The notes under the pieces: model-generated | What the model saw: only the letters and a program-made list of their open reading frames with translations | What the model was told of the DNA's origin: nothing | Database searches by the model: none | Position numbers and translations under genes: made by a program | In this document: positions 1 through 8,655 of the stretch, one piece after another | Layout: every line of letters begins with the position of its first letter | How positions within the stretch are numbered: position 1 is the first letter of the stretch | From: Halodesulfurarchaeum formicicum | GTDB taxonomy: Archaea > Halobacteriota > Halobacteria > Halobacteriales > Halobacteriaceae | Assembly: GCF_001886955.1 (NCBI RefSeq) | Contig: NZ_CP016804.1 | Coordinates: 806,001 to 870,000, forward strand | Length of the DNA stretch: 64,000 nucleotides | Direction: 5' to 3'

Positions 1-521
1 GCGGCCGAAAGAAGGAGATACCACACCGGCAAGAACTCCCAGCGGACGGCCACGAGCGGTGCGGCCACGAATCCGAACGTGTCGAATGCCATGTCGAGTC
101 GCGCCCCGAGGGGCGTCTCCTCGCCGACCGACCGGGCGATCAGGCCGTCGAGTTTATCGAGGACGACACCGCTCCCGTATGCCACTGCTGGCACCCAGAC
201 GAGGGGCGGCTCGGGTGGAACGACGATGAACCCCGCGACGACTGCATACAGCGCCCCACGGAGCAACGTCAACGTGTTCGCGATCCCGAGTACCCCGCCC
301 AACAGTCGGTCAGTAGCCGCCGCCGGAACGAGGGAGTGATTGACGTACGTCCATTGTGCAGCCAGGAAGAGCCCGGCGAGGATCGCCGGGTCCAAAACGC
401 CGGTGTCAACACGCTCCAGTGGATAGAGCGTCCGGAGCGTGAGGGTGAGTAGAATGGCACCCACGAGCGGTATCCCCACTTCAATACTGACGGGGAGTGA
501 CCGTTTCGGGGACTGTTCCAT
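1..521 (-). CDS. CDP-alcohol phosphatidyltransferase family protein (3' end outside window)
   Basis: Integral membrane enzyme family that transfers a phosphoalcohol from a CDP-alcohol during phospholipid synthesis. Reading the minus strand from the ATG at 519-521 gives about 173 residues with several hydrophobic segments. The family signature D-x2-D-G-x2-A-R-x8-G-x3-D-x3-D is complete: DKLDGLIAR followed by G-ARL-D-MAF-D. The gene runs off the left edge, so the C-terminal membrane helices are not seen. The alcohol (glycerol phosphate, serine, inositol phosphate) cannot be told from this part. Confidence 0.85.
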   Translation of the reverse strand, partial: MEQSPKRSLPVSIEVGIPLVGAILLTLTLRTLYPLERVDTGVLDPAILAGLFLAAQWTYVNHSLVPAAATDRLLGGVLGIANTLTLLRGALYAVVAGFIVVPPEPPLVWVPAVAYGSGVVLDKLDGLIARSVGEETPLGARLDMAFDTFGFVAAPLVAVRWEFLPVWYLLLSA

Positions 522-590
522 CAGTTTCACTTCAGGCCCCCACATCGTTACCGTTTCGACCGGATCAACATCGGGGTGCGGTGCATCGAA

Positions 591-1001
591 TTACGAACGC
601 AAGAGGGCGATGAGAACCCCGACCAACACGAGCTGGGCGATTTTGTCGATGGCCCCGAAGGTGCCGACATCGGCCGGGAAACTCTTTGGCCCACTGGCAA
701 AGTTGATGACGTACCACAGCACGAGTTGGACCAGCACGAAGGGAATGCCGACTCCATAGACCAACCGGCGTCGATATCCACGCAACACGAGCACAATTGC
801 ACCGAGAAATCCGAGTCCTGCGAGCAGGAAGCTGATGCCTAACCCGGACGGAAAGAACCTGAGTCCGAGCAGGAGGTGAATCGCGCCGGTCACGAGGGCG
901 GCACCGATCCCGACCCAGTGGAGCCCGGTCAACGATGCTGTCTGAAGTCCCCCTCTTCCGATGTACTTGTTGCCATGTGACACACATTGGTTGGCAATCA
1001 T
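591..1001 (-). CDS. Small four-helix membrane protein, function unknown
   Basis: A 136-residue protein with about four hydrophobic segments and a short basic loop (RGYRRR) between helices 2 and 3. It resembles the small haloarchaeal membrane proteins of unknown function that begin with a LTGLHWVGIG-like helix. The start is uncertain; an internal GTG could trim about six residues. It diverges from the glycosyltransferase gene at 1137 and probably shares its promoter region. No catalytic motif is visible. Confidence 0.6.
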   Translation of the reverse strand: MIANQCVSHGNKYIGRGGLQTASLTGLHWVGIGAALVTGAIHLLLGLRFFPSGLGISFLLAGLGFLGAIVLVLRGYRRRLVYGVGIPFVLVQLVLWYVINFASGPKSFPADVGTFGAIDKIAQLVLVGVLIALLRS

Positions 1002-1106
1002 ATAGTCGTGCTGTCGTCGGTCCTCCCTGCCGCGGCCAGCTTCGACGGTACGTCGAAAACGGCTGCTCGATTGGCACGGTGGCTACCGGCAGGTGAGGGA
1101 AGGAAC

Positions 1107-1112
1107 AATATA
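1107..1112 (+). promoter_or_regulatory. TATA-like box before the glycosyltransferase gene
   Basis: AATATA lies 25-30 nt before the ATG at 1137, the spacing expected for a leaderless haloarchaeal transcript. No Shine-Dalgarno sequence is seen before the start. Confidence 0.4.
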
Positions 1113-1136
1113 CCGCTCGAACCCACTAGAAATCGT

Positions 1137-2249
1137 ATGGCTCGGGTCGCCGTGGTTCACAACACGCTCGACTTTCAGGGTGGGGCCGATGCCGTCTGCC
1201 TTGCCACCTGTGAAGCGATCCTCCGCGATCACGAGGTCGCCCTGTTCACCATTGGTGAAACGGACCCGGCCGTCCTCGCTGCTCGATTTGACGCGGACGT
1301 AACCGGTCTCGACGTTCAGCGGCCACCGCTGAACTCGGTGATCGGGACGGCCGTTACGGCACTCGGTCCACGTATCGGCCCCCAATTGGCATTCCGGAGC
1401 GTGCTCGTCAGCTGGTACTATCAGTCCCACGCCGATGAGTTCGATCTCGCGGTGAGCACCGCCAACGAGATGGCACTTCCCGAGCCCTCGATCCAGTACG
1501 TTCACGACCCGCAGTACCACCGCAACAGACTCGATGGGACTACTGAAGGGCGACTAAACCCGTTGTGGAGTTGGTTCGGTAGCCCTGACACGGAATCGCT
1601 GCAAGAAGCGACCGTACTCGCGAATTCTTCGTACACTGCCGACCGAATGGCCGAGATATACGGTGTCCGACCACAGGTGGTTCACCCACCGGTCGACGCC
1701 ATCGATAGCACGCGTCCGTGGGAAAACCGGGAGCAAGGAATCGTCGTCGTGGGACGAATCGCCCCGGATAAAAACGTCCTCCAGGGGATCGAAATCGTCG
1801 ATCGGCTCCGCGAGCGCGGGATCGATATCCACTTGCACATTGCCGGCTCGGCACCACCGACCTATCGATCGTATGTGAAGAGAGTCGAGACGGAAGCGAG
1901 AAACCGGTCCTTCGTAACTGTTGAACGAAACCTCTCGCGAGATCGACTCGAGTCCCTGCTTGGCGCACACCGATACGGGCTCAACCTCAAACGGGACGAA
2001 CACTTCGGCATGTCCGTTGCAGAGTACGTCACAGCCGGCATGATTGCCTTTGCACCGAATCACGGCGGCCAGCGGGAGATCCTGGACGACCGCTCCGATC
2101 GATTGTTCGATTCGATTGCTGGCGCCGTTGACCTGATCGAACGGGCGATCGAAACCGGGGCCCGGCCCTCGCTCCCCCGGGATCGATTCGGTCGGGACCG
2201 GTTCAAAAAGGAGATGAGAGAGCACGTCAACGCGACGCTGAACCAGTGA
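1137..2249 (+). CDS. GT4-type glycosyltransferase
   Basis: Retaining GT-B glycosyltransferase of the GT4 type, about 370 residues, likely acting on a lipid-linked or surface glycan in the cytoplasm. The N-terminal Rossmann domain opens with VAVVHNTLDFQGGADAV, a donor/acceptor loop typical of the family. The C-terminal domain holds the phase HFGMSVAEYVTAGMIAFAP, equivalent to the E-x7-E nucleotide-sugar site. The reading frame is open upstream to 987, but the ATG at 1137 is chosen because the family fold begins there and a TATA-like box fits. Substrates are unknown. Confidence 0.8.
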   Translation: MARVAVVHNTLDFQGGADAVCLATCEAILRDHEVALFTIGETDPAVLAARFDADVTGLDVQRPPLNSVIGTAVTALGPRIGPQLAFRSVLVSWYYQSHADEFDLAVSTANEMALPEPSIQYVHDPQYHRNRLDGTTEGRLNPLWSWFGSPDTESLQEATVLANSSYTADRMAEIYGVRPQVVHPPVDAIDSTRPWENREQGIVVVGRIAPDKNVLQGIEIVDRLRERGIDIHLHIAGSAPPTYRSYVKRVETEARNRSFVTVERNLSRDRLESLLGAHRYGLNLKRDEHFGMSVAEYVTAGMIAFAPNHGGQREILDDRSDRLFDSIAGAVDLIERAIETGARPSLPRDRFGRDRFKKEMREHVNATLNQ

Positions 2250-2301
2250 TCGGTTCTGTATTTCGGGAGCGGGAGCCTGCTAACCGTTGAAAGAAGGCTG
2301 T

Positions 2302-2892
2302 TTAGAAGCCGAAGATCGCCCAGATGGCGAGCAGGAGACTCGGCACGAAGGCGAGCACGTAGACGGCGGTGTTCCAGTCCCGGACAGTCGCCCCATCGAG
2401 TGCGCCGATCGGGAGGAGGTTGAAGGCCGCGAGCAGGAGGTTGATCGTCACACCACGACTCCCCAGCAGCGGGGCGAACAGGCTCACCGGAACGAACAGC
2501 GCCGCGAGCGCCAGGTTCGTCACCGGGCCCGCGAGTGCGATGAGGCCGTGCTGGCGATTCGTGAGCTGCCCGCGGTGATAGACGGCACCCGGGGCCGCAA
2601 AGACGATCCCGGCAAGCCCACCAGCGATCGCGACCAGGAGCATGCCGTAATCGGCCTGAAACCGGGCCCACTGGTCGAAGTGGATCGCGACGACCTTGTG
2701 GGCGAGTTCGTGCAGGAGAAACCCCACGCCGACGGTGAGCAGGCTTACGACCATCGCCGAGACAAACGCGGGGCTGAGGAGGAAGGGGACGATCGTGTTG
2801 GGGCGCACACGTTCGAAGAAAAACGCAAAGGCCAGGCCGAGAGCCAGCCAGGCCACGAGCAGATCACGGATTTCCCGACGATCGAGTCTCAT
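2302..2892 (-). CDS. M50-type (site-2 protease-like) membrane metalloprotease
   Basis: A 196-residue polytopic membrane protein with HELAH at residues 61-65, the HExxH zinc site of intramembrane M50 proteases. A C-terminal NLLPIGALDG segment supplies the third zinc ligand (Asp) in the NxxPxxxLDG pattern. Length fits the compact archaeal members. Its start overlaps the end of the TraB gene by 4 nt (ATGA), so the two are translated from one transcript. The substrate is not known. Confidence 0.88.
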   Translation of the reverse strand: MRLDRREIRDLLVAWLALGLAFAFFFERVRPNTIVPFLLSPAFVSAMVVSLLTVGVGFLLHELAHKVVAIHFDQWARFQADYGMLLVAIAGGLAGIVFAAPGAVYHRGQLTNRQHGLIALAGPVTNLALAALFVPVSLFAPLLGSRGVTINLLLAAFNLLPIGALDGATVRDWNTAVYVLAFVPSLLLAIWAIFGF

Positions 2893-4184
2893 AGTAACGC
2901 CTGGACGAGGATGTCCGCGCCGTTTCTGGCCCCCGCGAGCATCGCGTTCGAGATGGCGCCGACACTCTCGAACTCCTCGCCCATGTGTGGCAGGACGAGG
3001 AAGGGAAAGAGCACCGAGGCGATCATGCTACCGACGTTGGTCAATGCGACGATGACGATCAGCCGAAAGAGCCCCACGTCGAGCATGTTCGAGACCAGAT
3101 CGCCAATTGGGGACTCTTCGTCATCGAGAATTTCGTTGAGCCGGCCGATGTCCGAGACGTTGACGGTGGTGTGGCGCAGTTCGACGTAGCCGGCGAACCA
3201 GCCAGGCGCAAGCAGCGGGTTGATACTCGTGAGCCAGGCCACTAGCCCGCCCACGCCGGCCGAGGTCCAGTGGGCACCCGCCAGTTTCGCCAGCGTGAAC
3301 GCGAAGATCCCGTTGAACAGGAACCACGCACCAAAGACGGCGAGCAGCGTGGGCTGGTCGGCCCCGGAGAGCGCAAGCAGGGCGAAAAAGAGCAGGAATC
3401 CCAGGGTGAGCACGTAGCCGAAGGCCTTCCTGAGCGAGAATCGCTTCGACTGGCGCTGCTCCAGGGCGTCCTTCGGGGGCAGAGTCTCGGGTGATTCGAG
3501 GTATTTCAGAATCCCCGCCTCGTGACCGGCTCCGACGACTGCTACCACGTCGAGGCCCGCGGCTCGAAGGTCGTGCAGGTTATGGGCGATGTAGGCGTCC
3601 CGCTCGTCGATCAACGTTTCGGCCGCCGTGGGGCTGAACTGCCGGAACTCCTCGATCATCGCCGTGACCACGTCGTTGTCCGTCAGTTCCTCGAGTTCGA
3701 ACTCCTCGGCCTCCTGTCCGCCAACTCCGGCGATCGCCAGGGTCAACTCCCAGAGCAGGCCCAGTTTCTCTCGCAGGCCGATGCCGGCCCAGAAGCGCTG
3801 AATCGTCAGCTGGATGTCCCGATCGACCAGGGCCACGTCGGCTCCGATTCGTTCAGCGGCGTCGATCCCGGCCCGCATGTCCGCGCCGGGTTCGACGTCG
3901 AACTGATCGCCCAGTCGCTTCTGCACGTAGGAGAGCAGCCAGTAGGCCAGGAACTGGTAGGCTGCACTGCCCCGGAGCAACTCTTTGGGGTCGATGTCCT
4001 CGGGGTCTTTGCCCTTGAACTGCCGGTAGCGGTTCTCGTCGAGTTCGACAGCCACGACATCGGGCTGTTCGGCCTCGATCACCGACTCGACTTCCGCGGC
4101 GCTCTCCTCGGAGACGTGGGCCGTCCCGACGACACGAACGGAGCCCTGTTCGCTTGTGTCCGTCTCCGGGCTCCCGACACTCAT
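2889..4184 (-). CDS. TraB/PrgY-family membrane protein
   Basis: A 431-residue protein of the TraB/PrgY/GumN family. The N-terminal soluble domain (about residues 15-250) contains GTAHVSEESAAEVE and EQPDVVAVELDENRY, the two conserved family blocks, and a later VVGAGHEAGI block. About five transmembrane helices follow. Bacterial PrgY reduces pheromone activity and TraB-like domains are suspected proteases, but the archaeal role is not established. It is upstream of, and overlaps, the M50 protease gene, so a joint membrane or proteolytic task is possible. Confidence 0.88.
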   Translation of the reverse strand: MSVGSPETDTSEQGSVRVVGTAHVSEESAAEVESVIEAEQPDVVAVELDENRYRQFKGKDPEDIDPKELLRGSAAYQFLAYWLLSYVQKRLGDQFDVEPGADMRAGIDAAERIGADVALVDRDIQLTIQRFWAGIGLREKLGLLWELTLAIAGVGGQEAEEFELEELTDNDVVTAMIEEFRQFSPTAAETLIDERDAYIAHNLHDLRAAGLDVVAVVGAGHEAGILKYLESPETLPPKDALEQRQSKRFSLRKAFGYVLTLGFLLFFALLALSGADQPTLLAVFGAWFLFNGIFAFTLAKLAGAHWTSAGVGGLVAWLTSINPLLAPGWFAGYVELRHTTVNVSDIGRLNEILDDEESPIGDLVSNMLDVGLFRLIVIVALTNVGSMIASVLFPFLVLPHMGEEFESVGAISNAMLAGARNGADILVQALL

Positions 4185-4251
4185 TGTACGGGGTGAGGGG
4201 GTCGGCGCTTAAAGGGATGACGAGGGATGGTTCGAAACCGTCTGGTCAAGT

Positions 4252-4467
4252 TCATCTACTTGACCGCCCTTTGAGGTCGTTATCCAGTTCCTCGCGAGTG
4301 TTTTTGACGGATTTCTCAAATCCCTCGACGTCCGACATGGCCCCAAACCCGTCCATAAACAGCTGATCGCGGATGAGCCGGAGAATCGTCTCGCTTGGGC
4401 TTTCTCCCTCTCTTTTCTGTGTTTCGAGTCTCTCCCAGGCTTTCTCGCTAATCTCGATACGTTTCAT
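4252..4467 (-). CDS. VapB-like antitoxin (DUF7557-like), no toxin next to it
   Basis: A 71-residue acidic protein starting MKRIEISEKAWERLETQKR and containing SETILRLIRDQL, a short N-terminal strand and helix-turn arrangement seen in haloarchaeal VapB-like proteins. The frame is open further upstream, but those codons overlap the divergent thioesterase gene, so the ATG at 4465-4467 is chosen. No PIN toxin is adjacent. It resembles the protein at 41698. Confidence 0.65.
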   Translation of the reverse strand: MKRIEISEKAWERLETQKREGESPSETILRLIRDQLFMDGFGAMSDVEGFEKSVKNTREELDNDLKGRSSR

Positions 4468-4573
4468 TGTCAACGGACCAGATTGCCATCTGAGATTTGT
4501 TTCGGGATCGCGTAAGTATTTGCGGAGTGCGCAGGTCGACACACTCAATTCGCCCCCGAGAAAACGGGACTGC

Positions 4574-5017
4574 ATGCCCGACTTACTCTCGACTCGAATC
4601 ACGAACCGCTGGGTCGTCCGCTCCTCGCATGCGAACCACCTCGGGACCGCACACGGCGGGTCGATCGTCAAGTGGATGGACGAGGTCGGCGGGATGGCTG
4701 CAGTCCGGTTTGCGGGCCAGTGGTGTGTGACTGCCCACATGGACAGCGTGGACTTCGTCCAGCCGATCGAGGTCGATGATGCGGTCCGGGTGGAGGGCTA
4801 TGTTTACGAGGCCGGCGAGACCTCTGTCCAGGTGCACGTCGAGGCATTCAAGGAGGACATGCGGACCGGGGAGGGCGAACTCGCGAGCGAGGCGGATATC
4901 GTCTACGTGGCGGTCGACGAGGACGGTGAGCCGTCTCCCGTTCCGGAACTGCAAATCGACTCGGAGGAGGGTGAACGACTGAAACAGGCGGCGGAAAGCG
5001 ACTCGAAAGCAGATTGA
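4574..5017 (+). CDS. Acyl-CoA thioesterase, hotdog fold
   Basis: A 147-residue single-hotdog protein. The motif NHLGTAHGGSIVKWMDEVGG matches the hotdog helix of acyl-CoA thioesterases (N-x-x-G-T-x-x-G-G then MD). It would hydrolyse acyl-CoA to free acid and CoA in the cytoplasm. The acidic C-terminal tail after residue 125 is typical of halophiles. The ATG at 4574 is chosen over the longer open frame because the family fold starts directly after it. Confidence 0.85.
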   Translation: MPDLLSTRITNRWVVRSSHANHLGTAHGGSIVKWMDEVGGMAAVRFAGQWCVTAHMDSVDFVQPIEVDDAVRVEGYVYEAGETSVQVHVEAFKEDMRTGEGELASEADIVYVAVDEDGEPSPVPELQIDSEEGERLKQAAESDSKAD

Positions 5018-5084
5018 CGAAAGAGAGTTAGCTAGCTCTTACTCCGCCCAAAACGACTTGCACCTCCGTTCTGAGTATGGAAGT

Positions 5085-5390
5085 ATGAGCTCGGAACCCT
5101 CTCGAGTTGAGATCCGTGCATCGGAACAATTGATCGAGCGGGTTGTGGTGTTAGCTTCTGTCCTTGGAGAGGACCAGTCGGCGATTCTGGTCCGTGCAAT
5201 CCAGGACTACCTGAAGCGCATCAGCGATGATGAAGAAATTGTTCAGGAGATTGCTGGATCGTACTACGATGACGAGATCTCTTTCGAAGAACTCGAAGGG
5301 CTCCTCGGGACGAAGGAAGCCAAAAATCATCGTGTCCTGAAACAGCAGCTCTCCGCAGAGTTTGTCGACACTGTAGTTGATTCGGAGTGA
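5085..5390 (+). CDS. Ribbon-helix-helix antitoxin-like protein
   Basis: A 101-residue acidic protein whose N-terminal half (VEIRASEQLIERVVVLA, then DQSAILVRAIQDYLK) fits a ribbon-helix-helix or UPF0175-like antitoxin, followed by EISFEELEGLLG. A codon upstream at 5058 is possible, but the ATG at 5085 gives the conventional N terminus. No toxin gene is adjacent. Function is inferred from architecture only. Confidence 0.6.
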   Translation: MSSEPSRVEIRASEQLIERVVVLASVLGEDQSAILVRAIQDYLKRISDDEEIVQEIAGSYYDDEISFEELEGLLGTKEAKNHRVLKQQLSAEFVDTVVDSE

Positions 5391-5456
5391 GTCACAGTGA
5401 TTATCGTTCGAAATCGCTGACCGTTGAACGTTCGTTTTGGCCACTCTATTTCGATT

Positions 5457-5678
5457 TCACCGTTCTAACTCCTGTTGAACGTGCATGTCCACCTGCCTGA
5501 ACAGAAGGAGTGCAGCGAAAAGCCCCGTCAAAATCTTGCCGGCCGTCCCGGAGGCCCCTCTCGTACCGAGAATGACGAGGAGAGCAAGCCCAACGACGCC
5601 TGTCTGGACGAACCAAATAGCGCCCCGGAGATACCAAGCGACGTAGCCGTGAAACCAAGATGCGCTTCTCGACGGCAT
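5457..5678 (-). CDS. Small two-helix membrane protein
   Basis: A possible 73-residue protein with two hydrophobic stretches (about residues 19-38 and 46-60) ending in a charged QQELER tail. It is convergent with the preceding gene and divergent from glpA. The hydrophobic pattern favours this frame over the longer overlapping 5446-5751 frame. I recognise no family. Confidence 0.4.
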   Translation of the reverse strand: MPSRSASWFHGYVAWYLRGAIWFVQTGVVGLALLVILGTRGASGTAGKILTGLFAALLLFRQVDMHVQQELER

Positions 5679-5799
5679 TACTCATGGTGGGTTTCCCACA
5701 GCAGAAAAATCTACAGGTGGAACAGACCGGGGCGGTCCATGCAAACTCCATACTCGAAGTGCGGTACAGTCAAGGAACTACCCCGACCACTCACGGCCA

Positions 5800-8655
5800 A
5801 TGGGACAACGGGTCGTGGTCGTCGGCGGCGGGGTCACCGGGGTTGGCGTCGCTCGCGACCTGGCGATGCGTGGCGCGGACGTAACTCTTCTGGAGCGGGA
5901 TCGACTGGCGGCCGGCACCTCGGGTCGGATGCACGGGCTGCTCCACAGCGGGGCTCGCTACGCGCTCTCCGATCCGGCTGCCGCCGAGGAGTGTCTCCAC
6001 GAGAACGCCATCCTCCGAGAGATTGCGAGTCACTGCATCGAGGACACTGGCGGCCTCTTCGTCTCGCTCCCCGCGGACGACCCCGACTATTACGACTCGA
6101 AGCTGGCCGCCTGCGAGGAGATTGGGATCCCGACCGAGGAACTGACACCCACGGCGGCTCAAAAACTCGAGCCCGCACTGAGTAACGACCTCGACCGTGC
6201 CTTTCGCGTTCCGGACGGCGCGATCGATCCCTTCCGGCTGATCGTCGCGAACGCGAAGAGCGCGGCGAATCACGGTGCGAAAATCGAGACCGACACCCCG
6301 GTCACCGGATTGCTGGTCGAAGACGGCCAGGTTGTTGGGGTGCGAACCGGGGATGAGCGCACCATTCGGGCCAACCACGTCGTCAACGCTGCTGGCCCCT
6401 GGGCGGGGCAACTCTTCGCCGACCTCGCGGTCGACGTTCCGCTCGCGCCGGCCCAGGGGGCGATGGCGGTGACGAACGCTCGCCCAGTCGAGACGGTGAT
6501 CAACCGCTGCCGACCCACCGACGAGGGCGATATCCTCGTCCCCCACGAGACGACGGCGATTCTGGGCACCACCGACAGAGCGATCGACGGGCCGGATGCG
6601 ATCAGCGAGACGGGTGAGGAGATCGAACTGCTTCGCGAGGAACTGGCAAAGCTGGTGCCGGAACTGGCAGACACGCGACTCATCCGGACCTACTGGGGCG
6701 TGCGCCCGCTCTACGATCCCGACGACGGGGGTGAGTCGGGGCGGGATTTCGCGGTCCTCGATCACGGCGAGCGGGACGACTTGCCCGGAGTGACGACGGT
6801 GGTCGGGGGCAAGCTGACCACCTATCGACTGATGGCCGAGGCCGTCTCGGACGCGGTCGCGGAGAAGTTGGGCCTCGACGCCCCCTGCCGAACGGCCGAG
6901 GAACCCTTGCCAGGCAGTGGCGACCGGCCTGGCTGGGAAGCCGTCGCCTCGCGGTACGACCTCCGCAATCCAGTCGCCCACCGGACCGCAACCCGGTTGG
7001 GGGACCGCACGGAGCCAGTTCTCGACGATGCCCAGCCCAATCCCGTCGTCTGTGAGTGTGAAGGCGTCACGGACGCCGAGATCCGTGACGCGATTCGGGA
7101 CGTGGGTGCCGACCTCGACGGCGTGCGCTCGCGCACCCGGGCGACCATGGGGCCCTGCCAGGGCGGGGTCTGTGCCCATCGAATCGCCGGCGTGCTCGCC
7201 GAGGCGGTCGGATCGGACCCGGCTTGGTCGGAACTCTCCTCGTTGGTGGCCGAACGCGACCGGGGCCAGCGCCATCTCGATTCTCCCGCCCAGCGGGCCC
7301 AGATCGAGCGCAACCGACTCCGACGCGGCCGGCTCCTGAACCTGGCGGCAGGAAAGGCCAGCGACGGGCTCCCTCTCGGGGACTTCGCGACGGGGACGGC
7401 GTCGGCCGCAGGCCACTCCTCCAAGGAGTACGGCCAGTCCAGCCCCACGACTGGCCCGCAGGACGTGATCGTCTACGGTGGCGGGCTCGCGGCGCGGCTG
7501 GCCGCGCTCGCGGCTGCCCAGGAAGGGGTGTCGGTCGCGTTGCTGACTCCCGACTCGCTCACGCCGGATGGGTTCACTGGAATGGTGGACCTCCTGGGCT
7601 CGCTTCCCGGGGATACCGGATTGGTGGCCGACCCCATCCCCGCCGTCGACTCGCTCCCCGATTCTCATCCGTTGCGGAGGGCAGGCGCTGCGGGGGTTCG
7701 CGAGGCGCTCGACCGCTTCGACGCGGTGGTGGGATCGACCCTCGCTGGGAGCGCCACGGAGCGGAACGGCCTGGTTTCCTCCCCAGTCGGAACGCCGCTA
7801 CCTGTGGCCCGCTATCCGCCGAGTTTCGAGCCCGGACTGTTGTCCAGGCGATCGGATACCCTGCTCGTCGGCTTCGAATCGATTCCCGATTTCCCGGCGA
7901 AATTCGCGGCCGAGACGCTCTCGAATCGCGTCCCGTACGCGGTCCGGGGGGCCACTATCGAACTCTGCGCGACGGCACCCGAGCGGCCTGTCAGACGACT
8001 CGCCCGGGCCCTGGACCGGAATGAACGCTGGCCGAGTGACGAGCCGATTCGCTCGACCCTGGCACAGGTACTCGACCGGGTCCACGAGGGCGAGAGCCGA
8101 ATTGGACTGCCGTCGATGCTCGGGATCGAGGCAACCTTCGAAATTCGGAGCGAACTCTCCACACAGCTCGGGGCCGAGGTCTTCGAGCTCCCGGTCCCGG
8201 CCCCCAGCGCGGCCGCGATCAGACTGAGCGACCGGCTCGACGCGCAACTGCGCGCACACGGGGTCGAGGTCAGACAACGCGTCGAGGACCTGGCCCTCGC
8301 GGGCCAGGCCCGGATCGAGGCCGTCGACGTGCAAAATGGTCCCCGATACGAAGCCAGCCAGGTCGTCCTCGCGACCGGTGGGGTGGCCGCCGGGGGGCTG
8401 ACCATGGACCGATCGGGCGTCCAGGAACCCACGTTTGGCCTGCCAGTCGAGCACCAGACCGACCACCAGGCGGGACTGGCGGTCGATCCGGACTGGCGGC
8501 CCGGAGCAAACGGCGTGATCTGCCATCCCAACCTCCGGGCCGCGGGCTCGATTCTGGGTGGTTTCGACCCGGCCACCGAGCACTCCCGGGCCGGCGTCGA
8601 AATCGTCACCGGCGTGCAGGCCGGGCTGGCCGCGGCCCGGGAGGTGACGCGATGA
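5800..8655 (+). CDS. glpAB: Anaerobic glycerol-3-phosphate dehydrogenase, GlpA and GlpB subunits fused
   Basis: A 951-residue polypeptide that joins two normally separate subunits. Residues 1 to about 545 are GlpA: an N-terminal FAD site (VVVGGGVTGVGVARDLAMRG), substrate-domain blocks such as GKLTTYRLMAEAV, and a C-terminal [2Fe-2S] BFD-like domain with Cys in VCECEGV (about 416-422) and GPCQGGVC (about 451-458). From about residue 553 a second flavoprotein begins (VIVYGGGLAARLAALAAA) and matches GlpB to the end, including VVLATGG and NLRAAGSILGG. Together with GlpC it oxidises glycerol-3-phosphate to DHAP and passes electrons to the quinone pool. glpC follows with a 4-nt overlap. Confidence 0.93.
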   Translation: MGQRVVVVGGGVTGVGVARDLAMRGADVTLLERDRLAAGTSGRMHGLLHSGARYALSDPAAAEECLHENAILREIASHCIEDTGGLFVSLPADDPDYYDSKLAACEEIGIPTEELTPTAAQKLEPALSNDLDRAFRVPDGAIDPFRLIVANAKSAANHGAKIETDTPVTGLLVEDGQVVGVRTGDERTIRANHVVNAAGPWAGQLFADLAVDVPLAPAQGAMAVTNARPVETVINRCRPTDEGDILVPHETTAILGTTDRAIDGPDAISETGEEIELLREELAKLVPELADTRLIRTYWGVRPLYDPDDGGESGRDFAVLDHGERDDLPGVTTVVGGKLTTYRLMAEAVSDAVAEKLGLDAPCRTAEEPLPGSGDRPGWEAVASRYDLRNPVAHRTATRLGDRTEPVLDDAQPNPVVCECEGVTDAEIRDAIRDVGADLDGVRSRTRATMGPCQGGVCAHRIAGVLAEAVGSDPAWSELSSLVAERDRGQRHLDSPAQRAQIERNRLRRGRLLNLAAGKASDGLPLGDFATGTASAAGHSSKEYGQSSPTTGPQDVIVYGGGLAARLAALAAAQEGVSVALLTPDSLTPDGFTGMVDLLGSLPGDTGLVADPIPAVDSLPDSHPLRRAGAAGVREALDRFDAVVGSTLAGSATERNGLVSSPVGTPLPVARYPPSFEPGLLSRRSDTLLVGFESIPDFPAKFAAETLSNRVPYAVRGATIELCATAPERPVRRLARALDRNERWPSDEPIRSTLAQVLDRVHEGESRIGLPSMLGIEATFEIRSELSTQLGAEVFELPVPAPSAAAIRLSDRLDAQLRAHGVEVRQRVEDLALAGQARIEAVDVQNGPRYEASQVVLATGGVAAGGLTMDRSGVQEPTFGLPVEHQTDHQAGLAVDPDWRPGANGVICHPNLRAAGSILGGFDPATEHSRAGVEIVTGVQAGLAAAREVTR

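Noticed and set aside
5446-5751. 101-residue frame overlapping the small membrane protein at 5457-5678
   Set aside because: Composition is Arg/Cys/Ser-rich without a hydrophobic pattern or motif; it is typical of a shadow frame in GC-rich DNA.
5791-7668. 625-residue minus-strand frame opposite glpAB
   Set aside because: glpAB has clear cofactor and cluster motifs; the antisense frame is open because of codon bias.
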